Source of the DNA: an uncultured Clostridium sp.
Lineage (GTDB): Bacteria > Bacillota > Clostridia > Clostridiales > Clostridiaceae
Direction: 5' to 3'
Length of the DNA stretch: 25,896 nucleotides
Assembly (NCBI RefSeq): GCF_937920395.1
Contig: NZ_CALEVF010000205.1
Span: 1 to 25,896 of the forward strand
Shown here piece after piece: positions 6,938 to 13,289 of this stretch. Within the stretch, counting starts at the first letter, position 1, and each line of letters starts with the position of its first letter. The position numbers were made by a program, and so were the translations under genes. The notes below the pieces were generated by a model that saw nothing but the letters and a program-made list of their open reading frames with translations, had not been told where the DNA came from and did no database searches.

Positions 6938-7072
6938 ATGAAATTTTTTAAAAAGAATTTATTCGCTTTAATTGCAGTAGCTACTACTATCGCTGCAACT
7001 TCCGTAGCATCGTCAGCGTGCTTCTGGTCTTTTTATCAGCCAGAAGAACCAAAATGTTTAAGAGAAAAATAA
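6938..7072 (+). CDS. agrD: AgrD cyclic lactone autoinducer propeptide (44 aa)
   Basis: The 44-codon gene begins six bases after agrB, with AAAGGAGG nine bases before its ATG. The layout is that of clostridial AgrD: a basic amphipathic N-terminus (MKFFKKNLF), a hydrophobic leader with ATSVASSA, a core beginning at C28, and an acidic Pro-rich tail YQPEEPKCLREK. By alignment with Clostridium perfringens-type AgrD, as I recall it (core CLWFT before HQPEEPK), the ring should be C28-F-W-S-F32, a five-residue thiolactone made by AgrB. N-terminal trimming is unknown. An additional Cys at position 40 lies in the tail that should be discarded. A strong terminator follows at once. Confidence 0.92.
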   Translation: MKFFKKNLFALIAVATTIAATSVASSACFWSFYQPEEPKCLREK

Positions 7073-7081
7073 TAAGACAAT

Positions 7082-7118
7082 AAAATAATAAGGTCAGTTT
7101 TACTGGCCTTATTATTTT
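7082..7118 (+). terminator. Strong terminator after agrD
   Basis: A 16-bp stem at 7082-7097 and 7103-7118 has one wobble and loop TTTTA. The right arm ends in TTATTATTTT and is followed by ATTATAATG. A TATAAT at 7121-7126 directly after it could be the -10 of the next gene. Confidence 0.88.
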
Positions 7119-7149
7119 ATTATAATGAATTTGATGAGGTAGTGATATT

Positions 7150-8865
7150 ATGGGTGATTTAGAAAAGGCTAAACAGAAAAAAATTTGGGAAATAGTATCA
7201 ATAATAAAATTAGCTTCTCTATTATTTTCAGGAATAGTATTTTTAAGATATTTTTTTTATGGTAGTGATTTAACAAAAAATATTGAGAAAACCTATTATA
7301 ATCTTTTTTCGTACTTTGGTGGTATATTAATATTAGTGTTTATATTATTGTTAGTATATTTTTTATGGTCATTTTCAATTGTTAAAAAAATAAATGTAAA
7401 TTATAAGAAACAAGTAAAAACTTGTGAAAATTTTATGTTCGTTTTAATTTTTATGGTTGCTATATTTTATTCAGGTAAAAATGCAAGTGATTATAAATTT
7501 ATATTTTTATTTATTATAATAGCAGCTACTATAGAGCAAGGGATGAAACAAGGAATGCTTGTGGCATGTATTTCTTCAGCTTTCATATTGGGTTTAGACC
7601 TTATCATGGGGTCAACTAATTCACAGGTTAATCAATTTTTTGAGAATGATTTAATTTTAGCTGGAGTTTTTATACTTACAGCATGGCCGCTAGGATTTTA
7701 TGTGAGAATTGAAGATGAACATATAAAAAAGCTTGAGGGATTAGCTAATGAGGATGGACTTACAGGGCTTTATAATCATAGATTTTTTTATGATGCTTTA
7801 GAAGGAATAATGAAAACAAGTGAAAAAGAGAATAATTTAGTCTCAATGATTTTAATCGATATAGATTATTTTAAAATTTATAATGATGTAAATGGACATC
7901 AAATGGGTGATGAAGTACTTAAATCAGTTGGTTCTATATTAAAAAATAATTTTAGAAAAGATGATGTAGTTGCAAGATATGGGGGAGAAGAATTTGCAAT
8001 TGTCCTTCCAAATACTTCAGAGGAAGATGCAATTAAACTTGCTGAAAGATTAAGAATAAAGGTAGAAAAAACCTACTTTAGTGGTGAAGAAAATCAGCCT
8101 AATGGTAATTTGACTGTCTCAATAGGAACATCAATTTATCCAAGTAAAGCAAAAAATGCTGTTGAACTTTTTAAAAGTGCGGATGATGCACTATATAGGG
8201 CTAAGTTTTTTGATAAAAATAGAGTTGAAAGTTATACTTCTATATTGGAAGAATTAAAAATTGATACAGAAGATGAACATATAGATATTATTACATCGAT
8301 AAAAACGCTAATAAGTGTTATTAATGCTAAGGACAAATATACATATGGTCATGTGGAAAGGGTAGTTATATATAGCAGGTTACTAGCTGATAAACTTGAA
8401 CTAAATGAAAAAAATAAAAAAGAATTAGTATATGGTGCTTATATGCATGATATTGGAAAAATAAATATTCCAAAGGAAATATTAAATAAAAATATGCCAT
8501 TAACTCCAAATGAATGGGAAATAATGAAACAACATTCAGTAAATGGAGTAGAAATTATAAAATCTGTTGAATCACTTAAAGAAATTGCTCCTTTAATATT
8601 ACATCATCATGAAAGGTATGACGGTAATGGATACCCAGATAATTTAAAAGGAAAAGATATACCTTACCTTGTGAGAATGTTAACGGTGGTTGATTGTTTT
8701 GATGCTATGACGTCTTCTAGGCCGTATAATACAAGAAAAACCTATGAACAAGCTATTGAAGAACTTAAAAAATGTAGTGGTACTCAGTTTGATAAAGAAA
8801 TTACGGATTCCTTTATTGAAGTTATTAGGGAAAAGCAAAATCGGACAGGTAATATAGATGATTAG
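7150..8865 (+). CDS. Membrane GGDEF/HD-GYP cyclic-di-GMP protein
   Basis: The N-terminal 185 residues hold about six hydrophobic segments (near 15-35, 55-75, 94-108, 117-127, 135-152 and 167-184). A GGDEF domain spans about 197-360 and an HD-GYP domain about 380-565. The diguanylate cyclase motif is GGEEF (278-282), an active variant, with the allosteric I-site RKDD (269-272) five residues before it. The phosphodiesterase half keeps HD (433-434) in YMHDIGK and HHERYDGNGYP (486-496). It can therefore in principle both make and break c-di-GMP at the membrane. It follows the agrD terminator, with a GAGG site before ATG. A functional link to Agr is suggested only by position. Confidence 0.9.
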   Translation: MGDLEKAKQKKIWEIVSIIKLASLLFSGIVFLRYFFYGSDLTKNIEKTYYNLFSYFGGILILVFILLLVYFLWSFSIVKKINVNYKKQVKTCENFMFVLIFMVAIFYSGKNASDYKFIFLFIIIAATIEQGMKQGMLVACISSAFILGLDLIMGSTNSQVNQFFENDLILAGVFILTAWPLGFYVRIEDEHIKKLEGLANEDGLTGLYNHRFFYDALEGIMKTSEKENNLVSMILIDIDYFKIYNDVNGHQMGDEVLKSVGSILKNNFRKDDVVARYGGEEFAIVLPNTSEEDAIKLAERLRIKVEKTYFSGEENQPNGNLTVSIGTSIYPSKAKNAVELFKSADDALYRAKFFDKNRVESYTSILEELKIDTEDEHIDIITSIKTLISVINAKDKYTYGHVERVVIYSRLLADKLELNEKNKKELVYGAYMHDIGKINIPKEILNKNMPLTPNEWEIMKQHSVNGVEIIKSVESLKEIAPLILHHHERYDGNGYPDNLKGKDIPYLVRMLTVVDCFDAMTSSRPYNTRKTYEQAIEELKKCSGTQFDKEITDSFIEVIREKQNRTGNIDD

Positions 8866-8883
8866 AAGATATAGAAGTATTAT

Positions 8884-8940
8884 AAATTCAGAAAATGTGG
8901 ATAACCTTATCTACAACTTCTGAATTTTGTTATTTGTTTT
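8884..8940 (+). terminator. Terminator after the GGDEF/HD-GYP gene
   Basis: Perfect outer arms AAATTCAGAA and TTCTGAATTT enclose a second stem, GTGGAT/ATCTAC. TGTTATTTGTTTTT follows. Confidence 0.75.
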
Positions 8941-8985
8941 TATATTTGTTAATTAATTATATATTATTAAAATCTGATATTAACC

Positions 8986-9014
8986 TTTACCATTACTCAT
9001 AAATTTATTATAAT
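8986..9014 (+). promoter_or_regulatory. Probable promoter of the AI-2E-family gene
   Basis: TTTACC and TATAAT are separated by 17 bases, about 55 bases before the start codon. Confidence 0.45.
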
Positions 9015-9069
9015 GTAAGGTAACCATAGAAAAAAATATAAAATGAAAGATAGTTAAAAGGGGAAAAAA

Positions 9070-10236
9070 ATGAAAATAGATAAAAATTTATTAAAATACT
9101 GTCTATATGTGGCGGGGACGGTACTTTTAATTTATATGAGTATAACAATTTTTAATGATATAGGGAGTATATTTTCTTTTCTATCAAGCATAATAGGAAA
9201 AATTATTGGACTTGTAAAACCACTTCTTATGGCATTAGTAATGGTGTACTTATTGAAGCCAGGCGTGAAAACTATTGAAAATTTCTTGAAAAAGAGAAAG
9301 ATATTTAAAAAAGCTGCGCCTAGAAGATTAGTGGGTATTTTAGCAATTTATTTATTAGTAATAGCCGGTATTGGGGCCCTTATTAGTGGAATATACATTA
9401 TGATTGGTGGAAAGCTTTCCAATAATATAACTATAACTAATATGACAGATTATCTTACTAAATATTTAAATAATCCAACATTGTCAGTTAGTTCAATAAC
9501 TAAGAAATTACAAAGCTCAAATATTTCAATGTTAGGAAATTTAAATGATAAAATAACTCAAGTTGTAGGTTATGTACAAACATATTTTACAACAAGTATA
9601 GGTGTAATGACAGATTCAATTTTATCTATAGGTGGTAATATAGCTTCATTTTTTATAGCTTTAGTATTGAGTGTATACCTAATACAAGATTCAGAGTATT
9701 TTGTGGAATTATGGGAAAAAATTTTTAATCTCATATTTGGGCAAAGTAAAGCGGGAAATAAATTAAAAGAAATTTTATCAATTATAAATATTACTTTTTA
9801 TAAATATATAAGAGGTCAATTATTAGAGGCTTGTTTTGTAGGGATTTTATCATCTATCGTATTGTACTTTATTGGAATAGATTATGCTTTAATAATAGGA
9901 ATTATTGCAGGTATTTGTAACATGATACCATATGTAGGCCCTGTTGTTGGTACTGTTCTTGCAGTAATTATTGCACTACTAAGTGGACAACCTATTAAAG
10001 CGGTATGGGCAATTGGTGGCATGATTGTAGTCCAGCAGGTGGATAATAACTTGCTTGCACCAAAAATCGTTGGAGATAGTGTAGGATTACACCCAGTATT
10101 TACTATGCTTGCAATTATAATAGGTGGAAGTGTAGGTGGACTTATAGGGATGCTAATAGCGGTACCAGTTGCTGCTTCTTTTAAAGTATTGATTAGCAAA
10201 TGGTACACATACCATATGGAGAAAACTAATAACTAA
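9070..10236 (+). CDS. AI-2E family transporter (PerM/UPF0118)
   Basis: This is a 388-residue polytopic membrane protein of the AI-2E transporter (PerM, UPF0118) family. There are two N-terminal helices (near 8-27 and 33-62), one near 87-112, a long extracytoplasmic stretch (about 115-175), and a C-terminal bundle from 180. That bundle contains the family stretches YIRGQLLEACFVGI, ICNMIPYVGPVVGTVL and QQVDNNLLAPKIVGDSVGLHP. Members are secondary exporters or channels; only a few have been tied to AI-2, and others act as sodium/proton antiporters, so the substrate is open. AAAAGGGG precedes the ATG. The terminator stem begins inside its last codons. Its place among signalling genes makes export of a signal possible but unproven. 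Confidence 0.85.
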   Translation: MKIDKNLLKYCLYVAGTVLLIYMSITIFNDIGSIFSFLSSIIGKIIGLVKPLLMALVMVYLLKPGVKTIENFLKKRKIFKKAAPRRLVGILAIYLLVIAGIGALISGIYIMIGGKLSNNITITNMTDYLTKYLNNPTLSVSSITKKLQSSNISMLGNLNDKITQVVGYVQTYFTTSIGVMTDSILSIGGNIASFFIALVLSVYLIQDSEYFVELWEKIFNLIFGQSKAGNKLKEILSIINITFYKYIRGQLLEACFVGILSSIVLYFIGIDYALIIGIIAGICNMIPYVGPVVGTVLAVIIALLSGQPIKAVWAIGGMIVVQQVDNNLLAPKIVGDSVGLHPVFTMLAIIIGGSVGGLIGMLIAVPVAASFKVLISKWYTYHMEKTNN

Positions 10237-10262
10237 ATGTAATATTTAGTTATTAGTTTTAT
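10226..10262 (+). terminator. Terminator overlapping the end of the AI-2E gene
   Basis: Perfect 13-bp arms CTAATAACTAAAT and ATTTAGTTATTAG flank GTAAT, followed by TTTTATTT. The left arm contains the TAA stop. TTTTC follows on the opposite strand, so it could also end the leftward gene. Confidence 0.8.
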
Positions 10263-10267
10263 TTATT

Positions 10268-10351
10268 GCAGATCCACATGAGATGATCGCAGCTCCGCAG
10301 GAGATGATTGCAGCTCCGCAGGAGATGATTGCAGCTCCGCAGGAGATGATT
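10268..10351. repeat. Four tandem 21-bp units (GCAGCTCC...GGAGATGATT)
   Basis: Units lie at 10268-10288 (degenerate, four mismatches), 10289-10309, 10310-10330 and 10331-10351; the last three are identical. Each holds the small palindrome CTCCGCAGGAG. The array fills the gap between two convergent genes and touches the stop codon of the leftward one. A diverged single copy is at 684-704. The unit is much more GC-rich than its surroundings. Since 21 is a multiple of three, a 23-codon frame (10283-10354) repeats MIAAPQE. Confidence 0.9.
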
Positions 10352-11040
10352 TAACTAGCAATTTTTAATCTGGATTGTTTATCTAACTTAAAAATTGTGT
10401 AGGCACCAAATATAATTGTATAACTACTTAATTTTAACAAATCAATTTCCTTTTTACTTAATAAAATCAGTAAAATATGTATGTAGACCAAAAAGTAAAA
10501 TATGTATGCTCGTTTTTGCAATTTTCGCCACTTACCATTTTGCATATTGCATCTAATTTTTTTAAATGAGGTAATAAACAATGGAATCATTATAATAAAT
10601 GCGATAATTCCAACAATGATATAAGCTATATATAATGTTGGTACTATACCTGTGGTAATCATTTTGGGAAGTTTAAGTACGATGAGGCGAACTAGATAAA
10701 TAAGGGCGTGTGGAATTATAAAGATTGATGAAATAATAGCGAGTTCTGATCTTATACTAAGTAGCTTTCTTGATATCTTCCATTTAGAATTTAGAGCACC
10801 TGCAAACATTACTAAAATAAATAATGCTATGGAAATATGGCCTTTTATAAATATCTTTTCTATATAAAGCGGAAATCCATCAAGCTTTGCATGGGAAGTT
10901 ATCCTAAGAACCTCGTAAATGGTAGTAAAAATTCCAATAAATATGGATGCTAAATAATAGTTATTGGAATTTTTTTTAATGCTCGATGTAAAGAATAACG
11001 ATAAAATTAAAACGAAAATTAAAGAATAGATAAAAATCAT
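10351..11040 (-). CDS. Ferric-reductase-like transmembrane protein, Fur-controlled
   Basis: The 229-residue protein has six or so membrane segments. The arrangement ISRKLLSIRSELAIISSIFIIPH (H111), followed by KWRKLQKRAYIFYFLVYIH (H188), resembles the heme-b membrane domain of the ferric reductase/YedZ (MsrQ) superfamily; H68 is a further candidate ligand. No flavin or NAD domain is attached, so electrons would have to come from a partner. Sequence similarity is weak, so the family call is moderate. The promoter is excellent and carries a perfect Fur box over the transcription start, which supports a role in iron or redox metabolism. GAGGAG lies seven bases before ATG. Confidence 0.7.
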   Translation of the reverse strand: MIFIYSLIFVLILSLFFTSSIKKNSNNYYLASIFIGIFTTIYEVLRITSHAKLDGFPLYIEKIFIKGHISIALFILVMFAGALNSKWKISRKLLSIRSELAIISSIFIIPHALIYLVRLIVLKLPKMITTGIVPTLYIAYIIVGIIAFIIMIPLFITSFKKIRCNMQNGKWRKLQKRAYIFYFLVYIHILLILLSKKEIDLLKLSSYTIIFGAYTIFKLDKQSRLKIAS

Positions 11041-11068
11041 GTAAAAACTCCTCTGTTAACTTCTTATT

Positions 11069-11083
11069 TGATAATGATTATCA
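11069..11083 (-). promoter_or_regulatory. Fur box
   Basis: TGATAATGATTATCA is a perfect 7-1-7 inverted repeat and matches the Bacillus-type Fur/Per consensus exactly. It covers the expected transcription start of the leftward gene, so iron-loaded Fur should repress it. Confidence 0.85.
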
Positions 11084-11088
11084 AAGCC

Positions 11089-11117
11089 ATTTTACTTTAT
11101 TAAATTGTTGAAGTCAA
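11089..11117 (-). promoter_or_regulatory. Promoter of the ferric-reductase-like gene
   Basis: On the minus strand, TTGACT and TAAAAT are separated by 17 bases, directly upstream of the Fur box. Confidence 0.7.
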
Positions 11118-11163
11118 TAACAAAATATGTTTTTTTATATAAAGATATTAATGTATTATAGCA

Positions 11164-11208
11164 ACATAAAGTAATGGAATTACAAAAAGTATATAAGTTA
11201 CTTTATGT
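11164..11208 (+). promoter_or_regulatory. 11-bp inverted repeat, possible operator
   Basis: Perfect arms ACATAAAGTAA (11164-11174) and TTACTTTATGT (11198-11208) are 23 bases apart. The right arm also sits in GTTAC-N5-GTAAC. It lies between the divergent ferric-reductase-like gene and the azoreductase remnant and has no T-run, so an operator is more likely than a terminator. The regulator is unknown. Confidence 0.45.
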
Positions 11209-11252
11209 AACAAACGATTAGAACATATAAAATAATAGTATTACAACAATAT

Positions 11253-11274
11253 TAAAACGATACTAAAACGATAC
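11253..11274 (+). repeat. Direct repeat of TAAAACGATAC (two copies)
   Basis: Two exact adjacent 11-bp copies lie about 50 bases before the azoreductase remnant. They are close to one helical turn apart, as expected for a regulator-binding site, but could be chance slippage. Confidence 0.5.
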
Positions 11275-11326
11275 TAAGTAATGAAATCTAAAAAATATAT
11301 TAAAGAATGAAAAGGGGAATGTAAAA

Positions 11327-11527
11327 ATGTCAAAAATATTATATATAACTGCAAATCCAAAGACTAAAGAAAATTCATTTAGTTTAGCTGTAGGCAATGA
11401 ATTTTTAGAAACTTATAAAGAAGCTAATCCATCTGATGAAATAATAACTTTAGATTTATATAAAACAGAGGTTCCATTTATTGATGGGGTAGTATTCAGT
11501 GCTTGGGAAAACTTGGAGCATATTTAA
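11327..11527 (+). pseudogene. Truncated FMN-dependent azoreductase (N-terminal third)
   Basis: The 66 residues match the start of the AzoR/NAD(P)H-dehydrogenase flavodoxin-like family. MSKILYITANPKTKENSFS is the first strand and FMN-phosphate loop, followed by the typical DEIITLDLYKTEVPFID. Family members are about 200 residues. Here the frame stops soon after VVFSAWENL, and the following 120 bases do not encode the remainder in any frame I can recognise. The 5' end, with AAAGGGG before the ATG, looks intact, so a deletion removed the C-terminal part. It is probably inactive, since the rest of the FMN and NADH sites is missing. Confidence 0.75.
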
Positions 11528-11595
11528 ATTGTTTAGGAAATTATGATAAATTATAATGGTTTATGATGGTTTATGATGAAATCGGTTTAAAAATA

Positions 11596-11624
11596 TTGTA
11601 AAAGTTTAGATAATATGCTAATAT
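11596..11624 (+). promoter_or_regulatory. Promoter of the acyltransferase/E1 operon
   Basis: TTGTAA and TAATAT are 17 bases apart, and TGC directly before the -10 makes an extended -10. It lies 32 bases before the start codon. Confidence 0.55.
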
Positions 11625-11655
11625 ATATATGTTTAATAATGGGGGTTGTTAAAAT

Positions 11656-12210
11656 ATGTATACGTATAGATTAGTGGATAATATTGAAGAAAAAAAACTC
11701 ATTTATAAGTTAAGATATGATATATATTGTAAGGAAAAAGGATGGTTAGATTCTTCAAATTATTTAAAAAGTTTAGAAAATGATAAATATGATAAAAGTT
11801 CAATACAATTTGGCGCTTTTGATGTTAATAATACATTGGTAGGAAGTGTAAGACTTATTTTACCACAAGATAACATGCCAATACCCATAGAGCAAGCTTT
11901 TGATATTGTTACAAATTTCAATCAGAGAAGAGTTGAAGTTTCAAGACTTGTAATACCTAAAGATAGAAGAGGCTTTGACATATTATTGGGATTAATTCGT
12001 ACTATTTATGAATGGGCAATTGATCATAACATTACACATGCTTATGCAACAATAGAAAATAATTTATTGAATTATCTAGTTAGAAAATCTTATCCTTTTA
12101 AAACTATAAAAGAGGGTAAGAATTATTTTGGAGGATATACGATTCCAACTTGCTTAAGATTAGGCGATGTGGAAGATAAGGTTATATTAAATAAAATAGC
12201 TAATAGATAA
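11656..12210 (+). CDS. LuxI/FeeM-like N-acyltransferase
   Basis: The 184-residue protein belongs to the GNAT-fold group that includes acyl-homoserine-lactone synthases, N-acyl amino acid synthases (FeeM) and exosortase-associated acyltransferases. Visible signature residues are R20-Y-x-I-Y24, W30, the acidic pair E41/D43 with D46, R66 in GSVRLI, and E94-V-S-R97 in RRVEVSRLVI. The last corresponds to the E-x-S-R of LuxI proteins. Such enzymes move a fatty acyl group from acyl-ACP or acyl-CoA to an amine. The acceptor cannot be predicted. GGGGGTT precedes the ATG. The next gene starts 24 bases downstream, so they form an operon. Classical homoserine-lactone signalling is not expected in clostridia, so another acylated product is more likely. 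Confidence 0.8.
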   Translation: MYTYRLVDNIEEKKLIYKLRYDIYCKEKGWLDSSNYLKSLENDKYDKSSIQFGAFDVNNTLVGSVRLILPQDNMPIPIEQAFDIVTNFNQRRVEVSRLVIPKDRRGFDILLGLIRTIYEWAIDHNITHAYATIENNLLNYLVRKSYPFKTIKEGKNYFGGYTIPTCLRLGDVEDKVILNKIANR

Positions 12211-12234
12211 AAATGTAAAAGGGGAGGAATAGTT

Positions 12235-13050
12235 TTGTCATATGAGCAATTCACGTTAAGGAACATAGATTATATACCAGATGAATTACAAAACAAAATC
12301 CGTAATACAACTATTCTTATAGCTGGTTGTGGTATTGGGAGTTCATTTGCGGAAGTAGCAGTTCGGTTAGGATTTGAAAGTATAATTTTAGCAGATGGTG
12401 ATATAGTTAATGATCATAATTTAAATCGTCAATGCTTTGTTGCAGATGATATTGGAAAGCTTAAAGTAAAAGCATTAGCAGAAAGACTAAAAGCAATCAA
12501 TCCATCTGTTAAAGTTAAAGAAATTACTGAATTTATATCTGAAAAAAATGTTACTGAAATTGTTAAAGATGCGGATATTGTTTTTGATACAATTGATTTC
12601 TTGGATCTACCGGCTATTATAGGCTTACATGACGAATGTAAAAAACAAAAAAAACATTTAATAACGGCATTGGCACTTGGTTGGGGAGCAGGATGTATAT
12701 ACTTTCCACCGGACGCAATATGTTCATTTAGAAAAATACTTGCATTACCGCTTGAAGGCCCGGTGGATAAATTTGGATATTCTGAGGTCTTTTCTAAATT
12801 TGTGTACAGATTAGAAGAACAATTAGATCCAACTGTATTTAAGGCAGTAAGTAAAGCTCTCATATTTATGGATGATGGAAGACCATGTCCAGCCTCACAG
12901 GTATCTCCTGGAGCTTATGCTGTAGCTTCATTTGTCGGAACACTTGTTGTACGTATTCTATCGGGGTTACCGGTTTTGTCTGCACCTAATTTATTGACAA
13001 TTGATATGCAAAAATCTTTAACAAATAATGCACTAAATTTGCTAGATTAG
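12235..13050 (+). CDS. ThiF/MoeB/HesA-family (E1-like) adenylating enzyme
   Basis: The 271-residue protein is a stand-alone E1-like domain. The nucleotide loop is GCGIGSS (31-37), followed by ADGD (53-56), NLNRQ (62-66) with the usual Arg, K75 in GKLKVKAL, and D118/D121 in FDTIDF. The adenylation site therefore looks complete. The paired zinc-binding CxxC motifs of many MoeB/ThiF proteins are absent; C154, C163 and C218 are scattered candidates for a thioester or substrate cysteine. Family members activate a carboxylate, usually a ubiquitin-like C-terminus or a peptide or small acid. No ubiquitin-like protein, E2 or JAB protease is nearby, so it is unlikely to be a conjugation system. The start is TTG after AGGGGAGGA. 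Co-transcription with the acyltransferase suggests a two-step pathway. Confidence 0.85.
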   Translation: MSYEQFTLRNIDYIPDELQNKIRNTTILIAGCGIGSSFAEVAVRLGFESIILADGDIVNDHNLNRQCFVADDIGKLKVKALAERLKAINPSVKVKEITEFISEKNVTEIVKDADIVFDTIDFLDLPAIIGLHDECKKQKKHLITALALGWGAGCIYFPPDAICSFRKILALPLEGPVDKFGYSEVFSKFVYRLEEQLDPTVFKAVSKALIFMDDGRPCPASQVSPGAYAVASFVGTLVVRILSGLPVLSAPNLLTIDMQKSLTNNALNLLD

Positions 13051-13078
13051 TTTTGAATAGGTTTTATAAAATTAACAT

Positions 13079-13130
13079 AAAAAGATCATGAGGATCACTT
13101 TTAACAAGGAACTTCAAGGTCTTTTTTTTA
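13079..13130 (+). terminator. Terminator after the acyltransferase/E1 operon
   Basis: AAAAAGATC pairs with GGTCTTTTT (one wobble) around a 30-base loop. The right arm runs into TTTTTTTT. Confidence 0.65.
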
Positions 13131-13209
13131 TATTATAGACATTTAATGTGTGATTTTAGGGTCTTATTTATTTTTTGTTATTTTAAAAAGAAAAGTATAG
13201 TTAAAGTTA

Positions 13210-13218
13210 TGTTATAAT
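13210..13218 (+). promoter_or_regulatory. Extended -10 promoter of the GGDEF-EAL gene
   Basis: TGTTATAAT is a perfect -10 with a TGn extension. The -35 (GAAAAG) is poor. This leaves a leader of about 65 bases. Confidence 0.4.
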
Positions 13219-13289
13219 CTATAAACAAAGGTTAAAAGTGTAAGGATTAAAGTAAAAGGAAACAAGATAAACTGGAGGGAGGGCAAGGC

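Noticed and set aside
11553..11580. Tandem ATGGTTTATG repeat after the azoreductase remnant
   Set aside because: Only about two copies of a 10-base unit are present; they are probably simple slippage and have no visible role.
12429..12863. 144-codon open frame opposite the E1-like gene
   Set aside because: It is an antisense shadow of a well-supported gene, with Ser/Ile-rich low-complexity translation and no ribosome site. The other long antisense frames (e.g. 1264-1617, 9882-10208, 14468-14848) were rejected for the same reason.
12235..13050. E1-like gene as part of a bacterial ubiquitin-like conjugation or anti-phage (CBASS/Bil-type) system
   Set aside because: No E2, JAB protease, ubiquitin-like protein, nucleotide cyclase or effector gene is nearby; the only partner is the acyltransferase.
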